Assembly (NCBI GenBank): GCA_025463135.1
Contig: JAOAPY010000049.1
Location: 110,275-174,274, forward strand
From: Acidobacteriota bacterium
GTDB taxonomy: Bacteria; Acidobacteriota; Blastocatellia; Pyrinomonadales; Pyrinomonadaceae
Reading direction: 5' to 3'
DNA: 64,000 nt
Below, piece by piece: positions 16,412 to 24,991 of this stretch. How positions within the stretch are numbered: position 1 is the first letter of the stretch; the number at the start of each line of letters is the position of its first letter. Both the position numbers and the translations under genes were made by a program. Under the pieces are notes generated by a model. It made no database searches, was not told where the DNA came from, and saw nothing but the letters and a program-made list of their open reading frames with translations.

Positions 16412-18724
16412 TTATTTCAAGTACCGATCGAACCAGGCGAGCGTGCGTTCCAGGGCATCGACGCGATGTCGCGGTTCGCGAAACCCGTGGCCCTCGCGCG
16501 GATAACGCAAGAGCACCGTCTGAACACCGCGCCGCTTGAGCGCCATGTACATCTCTTCAGCCTGCGTTATATGCACGTCGTTATCCTGCTCGCCGTGAAT
16601 GAAAAGTGTGGGTGTCTGTGCCTGGCGCGCATAGCGCAGCGGCGACCACTGCCAAAGCAGATCATAGTTGTCCCAGGGAAAGCCGCCAAACTCCGCATGC
16701 ATCAAATCCTGATAGAGAGAAGTGGAGTAGAAACTGATCAAGTTGCTGACGCTGGCAGCCGCGACCGCGGCCTTGAAGCGCGGTGTCTGTGTAATGATCC
16801 AGTTGGTCATAAACCCACCGTACGAGCCACCGGTTACACCCATCCGGTCCGCATCGATCCAGGAGTACCGGCGTAACGCTTCATCGACACCATTCATCAA
16901 ATCTTTGTAATCGCCGCCGCCCCATTCATTCAAAGTGCCGTCGCTAAACTTCTGTCCATAGCCGCTCGAGCCGCGCGGGTTCAAATAGAGCACGGCATAG
17001 CCGCGTGCTGCGTAAACCTGGAGGGTCGGATTTAGTGCCCACCCTGACATTCCGTGTGGCCCGCCGTGGATACTCAGGATGAGCGGGTACCTGCGGTCCG
17101 AGCGCCAATCGACCGGCCTAATCAACCAGCCTTGTATTCTTGTGCCGTCGAAACTTTTGAAAGTGATCTCTTCCGGTTCGCTTAGCGCCGCAGTACGAGC
17201 AAATGCTTCGTTATGGCGAGTCAAACGCCTCGCCTGGGTCCAGACTGGTTGCACCCAAACTTCCGCGGGCCAGATTGGCGTGGAGAGTGTGAACGCGATC
17301 AACGCTCCTGAAGTCGGATCCGCCTGCTGCAAGACTGAACCACGTACTGGATTCCTCCTTTGAGCAATACTAAAGTTTGTCACCTGATATTGATTTGCCT
17401 GCAAGCGGCGGCCAACGTCATCGCCGGCAGCGAATAGCTGATCTTGTTCAAGGGTGTTACCGAGGATTTGTTTTGACTTGCCGGATCCGGGAGCCACGCT
17501 GAACAGGGTGTTGCAGCCGTGATCGCCTGACAGGAAAAAAATAAACTGATTATCCGCGGACCAGTGTGGAGTACGGACACGGCGGTCATGGTCCGCGGTT
17601 AATTCGCGCCCACCACCTCCGGCGGCGTCAATTACCCAGACATGTGTGTCTTCGGCCACGCTGTCAATAGTTGTGACGTCTCGCTTTGTAGCCACATAGG
17701 CAATCGATCGGCCATCAGGTGACCAGGTGGGCTCGTATTCGCAGCCTTTCGTATTCGTGATCTGTCTTACCTGGCCGTGCAGATCAACCGCGAAAATATC
17801 CGAGTTGTTATTCGCGTCCGGATCGGACTCATGGTTGGAAAGGAACGCGACTTCGTCACCGCGAGGGCTGAAGGTCAAAGCGTGATCGTAATAAAGGCCG
17901 AAGGTGAGCTGACGTGGCTCGGGGTTGTCAACGAAGGTGTAATAGATATGACTCCGGCGCCGATCCGAAAAAGCGGTCCGCGACTTGTATTGCAGGCGAT
18001 CGATGACTCGGGGGTCGTCCTTGTGATCGGCATCAAGAGGGCCGACGGCCTCCTCATTGGCGGAAACATACGCGATGAGCTTTCCATCGGGCGACCACGC
18101 AAAAGGTTCGCCCGCATAGGTGATGAAGAAATTAGTGTTTTGCACGACCGCGAGGAAACGAGGCTGTCCCCGCTCGAGTGTCACGGTCCAGAGACCGCTG
18201 AGTCCCTCATGCTCTGCCAGGAAAGCAATACTCCTGCTATCCGGCGCCCAACGAGCATTTGCTGCGTACCAACCGGCCGGCAGCAGTCGCGTCGGTTGCT
18301 GACGTTGAGTGAAGTCGCCAGGTGTAGTGGACGTGGGAGTGCGAGCGAGCGGACGTACTTCCCCTCCGGAACGCACCAGCCAGAGAGTCGAACGCGTCGC
18401 ATCGCCTTCGACGGTCGAGACGGAGTAGGCGATCCACTCGCCGTTCGGAGATATCTGCGCATCGCTGACGTTGGCTACACGCAGGATGTCGGCGGGCGCA
18501 AGCGGTCGGCGCGTTTGCGCGTCAACAACACAACTCAACGAGAACGTAACCAGAAGCAATTTCCCGCAAAGACGCAAAGCTGCAAAGAGAAACAAATATT
18601 GGGAAGATCTTGAAAGTCGACTGATCCGATTAAGCAGTTCTTGGCGTCTTTGCGCCTTTGCGGGAACCTGTCCCTGGCTGACGAGGTCACTCAGGAAGTC
18701 GGTTAACCACTCTCTGTATGCCAT
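16412..18724 (-). CDS. S9 family prolyl oligopeptidase-like peptidase, probably secreted
   Basis: An acylaminoacyl/dipeptidyl peptidase-type serine hydrolase: an N-terminal WD40-like (TolB-like) propeller at about 75-460 and a C-terminal alpha/beta hydrolase. The triad is Ser634 (VTGGSYGGFMTNW), Asp in HGEQDNDVHI and His in REGHGFREP. The only ATG gives 770 residues, but the first 45 are encoded over the 3' end of the next gene and over GCAAAGACGC repeat DNA. A hydrophobic segment (KLLLVTFSLSCVVDAQ) looks like a signal peptide, so a TTG at 18595 or 18559 may be the real start. Likely role is peptide degradation in the periplasm. Confidence 0.9.
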   Translation of the reverse strand: MAYREWLTDFLSDLVSQGQVPAKAQRRQELLNRISRLSRSSQYLFLFAALRLCGKLLLVTFSLSCVVDAQTRRPLAPADILRVANVSDAQISPNGEWIAYSVSTVEGDATRSTLWLVRSGGEVRPLARTPTSTTPGDFTQRQQPTRLLPAGWYAANARWAPDSRSIAFLAEHEGLSGLWTVTLERGQPRFLAVVQNTNFFITYAGEPFAWSPDGKLIAYVSANEEAVGPLDADHKDDPRVIDRLQYKSRTAFSDRRRSHIYYTFVDNPEPRQLTFGLYYDHALTFSPRGDEVAFLSNHESDPDANNNSDIFAVDLHGQVRQITNTKGCEYEPTWSPDGRSIAYVATKRDVTTIDSVAEDTHVWVIDAAGGGGRELTADHDRRVRTPHWSADNQFIFFLSGDHGCNTLFSVAPGSGKSKQILGNTLEQDQLFAAGDDVGRRLQANQYQVTNFSIAQRRNPVRGSVLQQADPTSGALIAFTLSTPIWPAEVWVQPVWTQARRLTRHNEAFARTAALSEPEEITFKSFDGTRIQGWLIRPVDWRSDRRYPLILSIHGGPHGMSGWALNPTLQVYAARGYAVLYLNPRGSSGYGQKFSDGTLNEWGGGDYKDLMNGVDEALRRYSWIDADRMGVTGGSYGGFMTNWIITQTPRFKAAVAAASVSNLISFYSTSLYQDLMHAEFGGFPWDNYDLLWQWSPLRYARQAQTPTLFIHGEQDNDVHITQAEEMYMALKRRGVQTVLLRYPREGHGFREPRHRVDALERTLAWFDRYLK
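18553..18666. repeat. Inverted pair of CCCGCAAAGACGCAAAG units, family D
   Basis: CCCGCAAAGACGCAAAGCTG (18563-18582) faces GGCGTCTTTGCGCCTTTGCGGG (18641-18662). The same word recurs at 19140-19165 and in degenerate form at 21975-22045. It overlaps the 5' end of the S9 peptidase frame, which makes that start doubtful. Confidence 0.7.
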
Positions 18725-19070
18725 GTTTGATTAGCTCCACGTTGAAATTGATCAGCAACCCGAGATGCATGCCCGTAATTCGCAAATAAGTTTCTAATTG
18801 CTTCCGATGGACCGGGGCGATCGCTTCAATGGACTTCACTTCAATAATAACCTTCTTGTTGACGATTATGTCCGGGCGAAATCCAATTTCAAGCTTCACC
18901 TCTTCGTAAACTACCGGCAGCTTTTGTTCTGTGAGTGCCACTAGGCCGCGCTTGCGGAGCTCGTAGGTTAGAGTTGCTTCATACACCGATTCCAACAAAC
19001 CTGGACCCAATGCCCGATGAAGCTTCAAGGAAGCATCCACAACGATCGTGGCAATTTGATTTTCAGTCAT
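18687..19070 (-). CDS. GxxExxY family protein (PD-(D/E)XK nuclease fold)
   Basis: A 127-residue protein with the naming motif GPGLLESVY at about 22-30 and the PDDEXK core: FRPDIIVNKKVIIEVKSIE, with the Asp and the E-x-K pair. Such proteins are widespread and their function is unproven; the fold suggests nucleic-acid cleavage or binding. GGAGGG about 9 bases before the ATG supports the start. The coding end overlaps the longest reading of the S9 peptidase by 38 bases. It is often inserted between unrelated genes as here. Confidence 0.88.
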   Translation of the reverse strand: MTENQIATIVVDASLKLHRALGPGLLESVYEATLTYELRKRGLVALTEQKLPVVYEEVKLEIGFRPDIIVNKKVIIEVKSIEAIAPVHRKQLETYLRITGMHLGLLINFNVELIKHGIQRVVNRLPE

Positions 19071-19183
19071 GAAACCACCCTCCGTAAATCAGAAGGTGGC
19101 TGATTCAGAAATTGACGAGATTTAGGAGCGCAGGAATTATCCCGCAAAGACGCGAAGCACGCAAAGATAAGAAGTGGCGCAAA

Positions 19184-20680
19184 TCACGGCCGCAGTATGT
19201 CGAGCTGTTGATTCAACAGCTCCCAGACCTGTCGCACATGTTTTTCCGTGGTTCGGATGTTGCCGATGGCAAGACGGAGCGTAAGTTTGTCATTCAGTTT
19301 TGTGTGCGACAGTAGCGCCTCGCCGGTGGCATTTACGGCATGCATGATCGCTTCGTTCAGGGCGTCGAGCCGCGCGCCCGGCAGATCACCAGTTTCACTT
19401 GCGATGTTTGGACAAGCACGGAAGCAGACTAACGAGAGCGGCACGGGAGCAACCACCTCCCATTCCGCCGACTGTTCAACCCATGACGCGAATAACCGGG
19501 CCAACCGGCAGTGTTCACGGATCCGCGCGGCCAGGCCCTCGTGCCCAAAGTAACGAATGACCATCCAAAGCTTCAGCGCCCTGAAACGCCGTCCAAGTTG
19601 AATGCCGTAGTCAGATCCGCTGCGCACTTTTTCCTGCTCCGGCGTTCGCAAATATTCCGGCACGAGGGAAAACGCTCGACGGAGCAAATCCATGTGGCGA
19701 CAATAGAGCACTGAAAGGTCAAAAGGTGTGAACAACCACTTGTGTGGATTCGTGACCACAGAGTCCGCGCGCTCGCATCCGGCCACCAGTTCCCGGAATT
19801 CCGGCACTACCGCCGCTGAGCCGGCGTAAGCCATATCCACGTGCAGCCACAGTACGTGCTCTTCACAAATAGGTATCATCGCTGGAACGGGATCGATACT
19901 CGACGTAGAAGTCGTTCCCACCGTGGCGACCACGCAGAAAGGAACGATGCCATTTCGTTTGTCTTCTTCAATGGCTGCGGCCAGGGCCACAGGATCCATG
20001 CGAAACTCGCTGTCGGTGGGAATCTTGCGCAGGCATTTTTGACCCAGACCAAGGGTGATTATTCCCTTATCAATCGACGAGTGCGCCTGTTCCGAAGCAT
20101 ATACTCGCAGTAACGGCAAATCCTGTCGGCCGCTCATCCCTTCCTCGCGGATGCGTCTTTCCACTCCTTCGCGCGCCGCCGCGATCGCATGCATGCTCGA
20201 CACGGAGGCCGTGTCATAGATGATTCCCGTATAGCCCGCGTCGAGCCCCATCATTTGCCGCAGCCAATCGAGCGCCACCTCTTCAAGTTCGGTAGAAGCA
20301 GGTGAGGTCCGCCAGAGCATGGCCTTGTTATCGAAAGCCGCTGCCAGCAGTTCGCCAAATATCCCCGGCGCCGATGTTGAGGTGGCGAAGTAAGCAAAGA
20401 AGGACGGATGACTCCAATGCGTAAGCGCGGGAACTATCAAGCGATCGATGTCGGCAAGAATCTGTTGCATCGGCTCGCCCTTTTCAGGAGGCGTCGAGGG
20501 CAACTGTCCTTTCAAATCTCCGGGTTCGATTTTGGAGAGCACAGGATAGTCTTCGATATTTTCGAAGTAATCGCTGATCCAATCGATCAACTCGTGACCA
20601 AAGCGGCGAAAGTCTTCTTTACTCATGTCGCCGCTCGGCGGAGCGACTCCGCTCTCGGGTTTTACAGTTTGCTTCATCAT
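19184..20680 (-). CDS. Group II pyridoxal-phosphate-dependent amino acid decarboxylase
   Basis: A 498-residue protein of the aromatic-L-amino-acid/tyrosine/glutamate decarboxylase family. PLP is bound by Lys314 (VVTNPHKWLFTPFD); AVVATVGTTSTSSIDP and WLHVDMAYAGSA give the cofactor-binding Thr and Asp. The N-terminal part (FRRFGHELIDWISDYFENIE and HWSHPSFFAYFATSTS) matches aromatic-type decarboxylases, so tryptophan, tyrosine or phenylalanine is the probable substrate. No signal peptide. It lies between the GxxExxY gene and an unusual heptamer-repeat region that covers its likely promoter. Confidence 0.92.
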   Translation of the reverse strand: MMKQTVKPESGVAPPSGDMSKEDFRRFGHELIDWISDYFENIEDYPVLSKIEPGDLKGQLPSTPPEKGEPMQQILADIDRLIVPALTHWSHPSFFAYFATSTSAPGIFGELLAAAFDNKAMLWRTSPASTELEEVALDWLRQMMGLDAGYTGIIYDTASVSSMHAIAAAREGVERRIREEGMSGRQDLPLLRVYASEQAHSSIDKGIITLGLGQKCLRKIPTDSEFRMDPVALAAAIEEDKRNGIVPFCVVATVGTTSTSSIDPVPAMIPICEEHVLWLHVDMAYAGSAAVVPEFRELVAGCERADSVVTNPHKWLFTPFDLSVLYCRHMDLLRRAFSLVPEYLRTPEQEKVRSGSDYGIQLGRRFRALKLWMVIRYFGHEGLAARIREHCRLARLFASWVEQSAEWEVVAPVPLSLVCFRACPNIASETGDLPGARLDALNEAIMHAVNATGEALLSHTKLNDKLTLRLAIGNIRTTEKHVRQVWELLNQQLDILRP

Positions 20681-20704
20681 GGGGAGTCTAAGTCAGGAAC
20701 TCGG

Positions 20705-20901
20705 AAAGGAGAAAGGAGAAAGGCAGAAGGCAGAAGGCAGAAGGCAGAAAGCAGAATGCAGAAAGCAGAAGGCAGAAGGCAGAAGGCGTCTGTCAAATTA
20801 CTTCGTTCTCTGAGTACATCTCTGAAGGGTCCAAGGTGCGTCCAACCCCTGCTTTCTGCTTTCTGCTTTCTGCTTTCTGCTTTCTGCCTTCTGCCTTCTG
20901 C
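20705..20901. repeat. Two facing arrays of the heptamer GCAGAAG/GCAGAAA
   Basis: An array of about ten AGGCAGA/AAGCAGA heptamers (20720-20787) faces an inverted array of the same unit (20849-20901, CTGCTTT/CTGCCTT), with 61 bp between. The transcript could fold into a stem of about 50 pairs. It lies between the cytochrome stop and the decarboxylase start. Confidence 0.85.
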
Positions 20902-20917
20902 TCCTGCCGTCTGCCGC

Positions 20918-21931
20918 CTAGTTATTCTCACCCAGCCCGTGTCTCTGGCGGCAGCGCTGACAGAAAGTCGGCGGCACGGCATTGTCGACGCGATGTTTGA
21001 CGGGCTTGAGCGTGCGCAGGAAAGCAAACATTGATTTCAAATCGTCATCGGTCATCTTTCCGTAAAACAACCAGGGCATCGCAAAATTCAACTGGCGCGC
21101 ACCGACTTTGCCCTCACGCATCGAATGAACAAAAAGATCTTCGTCATAGTAAGAAATCCCCGACGCATCCGGTGTGATGTTCGCGCTGGCCACAACACCG
21201 GTCGGCAGGCTGAAGACAAGACCTCCCGCGAAATCCATCCCTGCAATTGGTTGACCTTTCTCTTTGGGTGTGTGGCAGTCCGCGCAGATACCCATCTTTA
21301 CTAAATAGGCGCCGCGTGCCACCGGGGTTGACTGGTCCGGAGCAGCTACCTGGGCGTTCACCGGTTGCGGCACATTATTAATCAGGAAATTAATCGGGAA
21401 AGGAATCTGCGTTACCGGCAATTGATTCCGCACAGCGGGAAGGGAGCGTACGTAGACTATGACCGACGCCAGATCTTCATCAGACATAGAACGATAGCTC
21501 TCGTATGGCATCAGCGAAAACAATGCCCGGCCATCGTGACCGATGCCTTCGCGGATCGCGCGCGCCAGCATATCGTCAGTCCAGTTTCCGGCGCCGCTGT
21601 CTTTGTCGGGAGTGATGTTGGGTGCCACAACCCAGGGCAGCGTCGCATCCGCCCAACGTTTTCCGGCGCCCAGTCTGCCCGCGACCGGCGGCGAGCCCGG
21701 TTTGCTGAAATCAATCTCGGTGTGACAGGCGAGACATCCCATCACCGAATTGACCAGGTACTTGCCGCGCTCAAGACGCGCACTGCTTGGCTCAAAGTGA
21801 CGATCGCTCAAGGCGCGAGCGCGTGGTCCAATGAACGGTCGCCAGCCGATTGTAAAAGTGACTCCTACTGAGATGACGGCTAGAACCAAAATCACGATGG
21901 CAGTAAGCATTTTCCCCCCAAGTCGGGGCAT
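20918..21931 (-). CDS. Dihaem c-type cytochrome, membrane-anchored
   Basis: An electron carrier of about 337 residues with an N-terminal membrane helix (KMLTAIVILVLAVISVGVTF) and two haem c sites, CLACH near residue 66 and CADCH near 230. Each is followed by a cytochrome c domain with a distal Met candidate (FSLMPYES, NFAMPWLFYG). The pattern resembles alcohol dehydrogenase cytochrome subunits and related periplasmic carriers. The C-terminus adds CQRC in PPTFCQRCRQRHG, a cysteine pair seen in relatives. ATG 21931 is chosen over 22003 because GGAG lies 9 bases before it and the extra N-terminus is repeat DNA. No partner dehydrogenase is adjacent. Confidence 0.9.
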   Translation of the reverse strand: MPRLGGKMLTAIVILVLAVISVGVTFTIGWRPFIGPRARALSDRHFEPSSARLERGKYLVNSVMGCLACHTEIDFSKPGSPPVAGRLGAGKRWADATLPWVVAPNITPDKDSGAGNWTDDMLARAIREGIGHDGRALFSLMPYESYRSMSDEDLASVIVYVRSLPAVRNQLPVTQIPFPINFLINNVPQPVNAQVAAPDQSTPVARGAYLVKMGICADCHTPKEKGQPIAGMDFAGGLVFSLPTGVVASANITPDASGISYYDEDLFVHSMREGKVGARQLNFAMPWLFYGKMTDDDLKSMFAFLRTLKPVKHRVDNAVPPTFCQRCRQRHGLGENN

Positions 21932-22066
21932 ATCTTTTTTCTCCGTTCGGTTTTTTATCGGGTGTGATTGGTCTTTGCGAGCTTTGCGTCTCTGCGAGAT
22001 CATGTCTGCGGCACAGGGGCTTCCAAAGGCGCGCAGCTCGCAAAGGACGTATTGAGATTGGAAGTG

Positions 22067-22837
22067 CTACTCGCGATAAGAAGCGTCCATTCGATCGAGC
22101 TTTCGCAAAAGCCCGGGCCAGGCAAGCTCCGCTCCCTGGCCCAGGGTGACAGCCTTGAGTTGCATCGTGACTCCGTCGAGAATTGGATCGGCGATGCCGG
22201 CGAGTTCCGCTCCGCCTGACTGGGCCAGGATTTGAATGCGGCAAGCGCGTTCGAGAACGAACATTGACAGGAAAGCTTCAGCGGGGCTGGATCCGACGGT
22301 CAACAAACCATGATTTCTCAGGATCATAAAATTGTTATTTCCCAGATCATCAACCAGACGCGGCTTCTCATTCTCGTCCAGCGCGAGCCCTTCATAATCG
22401 TGATAAGCAAGCGACGACAGGGCAAACAGTGATTGCTGCGAGATTGGCAGGAGTCCATTTTTCTGAGCGGCAACAGCAATGCCATTTTCAGTATGCAGGT
22501 GCATGACGCACAACGCATCTTCCCGCGCGGCATGCACGGCGCTGTGAATGGTGAATCCCGCCGGATTAATAAAGTAAGGTGACTTCATCAAAGGATTCCC
22601 GGCCAGATCTACCTTCACCAGACTTGAAGCGGTGACCTCGTCGAACATCATGCCGTAGGGATTCAGCAAAAAGTGATGTTCCGGCCCCGGGATGCGTGCA
22701 GAGATGTGCGTGAAGATCAAATCGTCCCAGCCGTAGTGGGCCACCAGACGGTAGGCTGCCGCCAGGTCGACGCGGGCCTGCCACTCCTCAGCTGGCACCT
22801 GTTCGCGGACGGAGGTTTGCTTAAAAGCGCTGCTCAT
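22067..22837 (-). CDS. Class II aldolase/adducin domain protein
   Basis: A 256-residue zinc-dependent aldolase-fold protein. Metal and substrate features: YGWDDLIFTHISARIPG near 35-52, VMHLHTENGIA with the HxH metal ligands, and MILRNHGLLTVG with the third His. FALSSLAYHDYEGLALDENEK is typical of the family members annotated as class II aldolase/adducin in Acidobacteria and Proteobacteria. It may act on a sugar phosphate or short-chain acid; the exact reaction is not predictable. AAAGGAAG 6 bases before the ATG supports the start. It sits about 135 bp upstream of the cytochrome and reads the same way. Confidence 0.87.
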   Translation of the reverse strand: MSSAFKQTSVREQVPAEEWQARVDLAAAYRLVAHYGWDDLIFTHISARIPGPEHHFLLNPYGMMFDEVTASSLVKVDLAGNPLMKSPYFINPAGFTIHSAVHAAREDALCVMHLHTENGIAVAAQKNGLLPISQQSLFALSSLAYHDYEGLALDENEKPRLVDDLGNNNFMILRNHGLLTVGSSPAEAFLSMFVLERACRIQILAQSGGAELAGIADPILDGVTMQLKAVTLGQGAELAWPGLLRKLDRMDASYRE

Positions 22838-22923
22838 GGTGCTTCCTTTTGCCTATCAGTGAGATCCATCCGGGCACCGTAGGGTCAACACAAATACCTG
22901 ACTCAGCCGCGCGCGCAAAGTGA

Positions 22924-23382
22924 CTAGTTAGTAGTGTCGGCCAGATTGGACTTGTACTTGGTGCTTGTCTGGCGATCGTTTAATTCAATATAGACCCAGC
23001 TGGGCGGCATTTCATCAGCCGGCATTGCGAACCATATTTGGCCCAGGTTCGCGGCGGTTCCCAAGGCGCAGAATCCGTAAAGCCGCTTGCCACGTTGATC
23101 GAAAAAGTCTACCCAGGTTCGCGATGACTTGGTGTTGGCGCCACAAGGCGGCAAGGCGGGAGCGGATGCGAACATGGCGTCCGGATAACTGTCCTTATTC
23201 AACACGTCGAACCGGTAGCGTATGAAGTCTTTGCCACCCGTCGTATACGCCTCCTGTCCCAACAGGTAAAGGACAGGGTTGGGAAGTACAGGCTGCGGTG
23301 CGGTCGCGGCACTCTTGGCAGCGACCAGGATCAGGAACAGGCTGAGTAGTAACGAGACCATCTGGTTCTTTTTGAGTTTCAT
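22924..23382 (-). CDS. Secreted hypothetical protein
   Basis: A 152-residue protein with a signal peptide (about 1-26, MVSLLLSLFLILVAAKSAA). The mature part has two Cys (PPCGAN, GFCALG), probably a disulfide, and a beta-rich pattern (DFIRYRFDVLNKDSYPD, RTWVDFFDQRGKRLYGFC). I do not recognise a family. AAAGGA 10 bases before the ATG supports translation. It may be co-transcribed with the aldolase gene, with an 86-bp gap. Confidence 0.75.
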   Translation of the reverse strand: MKLKKNQMVSLLLSLFLILVAAKSAATAPQPVLPNPVLYLLGQEAYTTGGKDFIRYRFDVLNKDSYPDAMFASAPALPPCGANTKSSRTWVDFFDQRGKRLYGFCALGTAANLGQIWFAMPADEMPPSWVYIELNDRQTSTKYKSNLADTTN

Positions 23383-23943
23383 TTGGGAAAGTCCTTTCTC
23401 TTCTGGTTGAGGTTAGTAAGCCGGTGTGTAACCGAATCTTCCTGGTGAAATTTCCCGTTGGTTCGAGTGCGACGCTCAAAGCCGTGCATATCAAATTGGC
23501 TGCAAGCGACGCCCTGCTATCTTACCCTTCCTTGTCAATACTGACGTGTATATCAGATTAGTGCCCAAAATGGTAAGCCGCTTTTACCTTCACTGGTTCG
23601 GAGCGGCACGCGCAAGTTCAGAATTGTAGATAGCGGCAACGCCTGTGCTGCATCGTTTAGAGAGCGCTCTTGTGCGCCTGCTTCAGGAGCTCTCAAGCGA
23701 TGACAAAACTTCTATCGCACGACAGGCGCGCAAGTGCGCTTTCTAAACGGAAGGGAATAGGGAAGCTTTGATACGGAATCAAGGAGTTTGTTTGCAACTC
23801 GTACGCGCGAAGCGGGAAGCCATTCGGCTGGAGACGATAGCTATTGGTCGCATCAAAAATCAAAAGAACGCCAACCCACCTGCGAAAATCACCCAACCAA
23901 TTCGATTCAAAGTTTTCAATCTGTTGGACGCACTACGCTACGC
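23383..23943. other. 561-bp stretch without a convincing gene
   Basis: A 67-codon frame on the - strand (23693-23896) overlaps the inverted repeat at 23655-23748, lacks a ribosome site and resembles nothing known. The remainder shows no clear gene, RNA or hairpin terminator. Confidence 0.45.
23655..23748. repeat. REPIN-like inverted repeat, family E (GTTTAGAGAGCGC..TGTGCGCCTG)
   Basis: 26-bp arms at 23655-23680 and 23723-23748 are inverted copies with 22 of 26 matches, separated by 42 bp. Only one copy was seen in the window. Confidence 0.75.
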
Positions 23944-24777
23944 TTAGCTTTGAGGAAGATGCCACTTGGTCCGCGTATAAGCAATCCGGAATCCGTGTCG
24001 CTCGGCATTTCGTTGTGACGCGCTACCGGGAAGAGCGCACATCAGAGCAATGTCGCACCCGTGCGCGGCGGCATACCGCAAGCGGCTTTCAAGCAAAGCG
24101 AGTTGCGCCCCCTGCCGGCGTCCTTCGGGAATGGTGCTGGCGCCGGCGAGCAAAGCGACGCCTTCACAAATGCTCAACACGCCGGTGGCGATTGCTTCGC
24201 CAGCCAGTTCCGCAATGAAAGACAAAGCGCCTGAACGTTTGGCACTGACCCGTCCTACCTCTTCCAGAAAAGCTGCCAGCTCGGTGAACTCGCTCCAACC
24301 CCTGGTGGCCGTTTGCGCCCAAAGCTCTTGCTCACCATCATCGATCAGCCGTACCTGAATTTGTTCGTTACGTCCTGCGGCAAGGTTGACCTCCTTATGA
24401 ATCGGACGATACAAGACGCTCGTAAATTCCATAGGCTGATAGCCACGCTCATTTAGCAGGGCCAGTGAAGACGGATCAGCGAGAGGACTAACTTCGTGAA
24501 ATATGTTTGCTCCGCGCGCGCGAAAGAATTGTTCGATCTCGTCGAGCCATGCGGCAGTCACGGCCTGGTACATCCCCAGTCCAAATGTCTGACTTATGGG
24601 CGAGGTGGGGCCGTCGAACATGGCGTAGGTGCCACCGATTTCGCGCCACTCAGCTCCGCTATCGGGGAAAGCGCGGGCGCGTCCCTCGACAAAGTCCGCG
24701 TTGCTGAGAGCCTCAGTCTTCTCTAGACGGCGTGCGAGATCGAGATCCGCAAACGGAAATAGTTCATACTCAGGCAT
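23944..24777 (-). CDS. GNAT-family N-acetyltransferase
   Basis: A 277-residue protein whose C-terminal half shows the acetyl-CoA-binding turn of GNAT enzymes: ALLAGASTIPEGRRQGAQLALLESRL near 205-230, then CDIALMCALPGSASQRNAERHGF and YTRTKW, the usual motif B and last strand. The N-terminal half (1-140) is a diverged second GNAT-like or substrate domain. The acceptor is unknown. No ribosome site is evident; the ATG at 24777 is the first in frame. Confidence 0.85.
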   Translation of the reverse strand: MPEYELFPFADLDLARRLEKTEALSNADFVEGRARAFPDSGAEWREIGGTYAMFDGPTSPISQTFGLGMYQAVTAAWLDEIEQFFRARGANIFHEVSPLADPSSLALLNERGYQPMEFTSVLYRPIHKEVNLAAGRNEQIQVRLIDDGEQELWAQTATRGWSEFTELAAFLEEVGRVSAKRSGALSFIAELAGEAIATGVLSICEGVALLAGASTIPEGRRQGAQLALLESRLRYAAAHGCDIALMCALPGSASQRNAERHGFRIAYTRTKWHLPQS

Positions 24778-24991
24778 GGTCGTGCCAATCTATATGAGTT
24801 TGCCGAATGAGGGAAGTATGAGATATCAATTCCCGCTGTTAGTTGACCCGATTGGTAAGCTACAGTCGGGAAGGGGACCCTGTCCCCGCTTCAAGGTTGA
24901 GTAGATTCATGAATAGATCTTAATGGGAACGCCGCTAATGTTTGATTTACTTTTTTCGATGTTTCAAAACGCGACCGGTGGGGTTCACTTC

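Noticed and set aside
20705..20901. CRISPR-like array
   Set aside because: Units are 7 bp with no spacers; it is a simple tandem repeat in two orientations.
23693..23896. A 67-codon - strand frame in the 23.4-23.9 kb gap
   Set aside because: Overlaps an inverted repeat and has no ribosome site or recognisable family.
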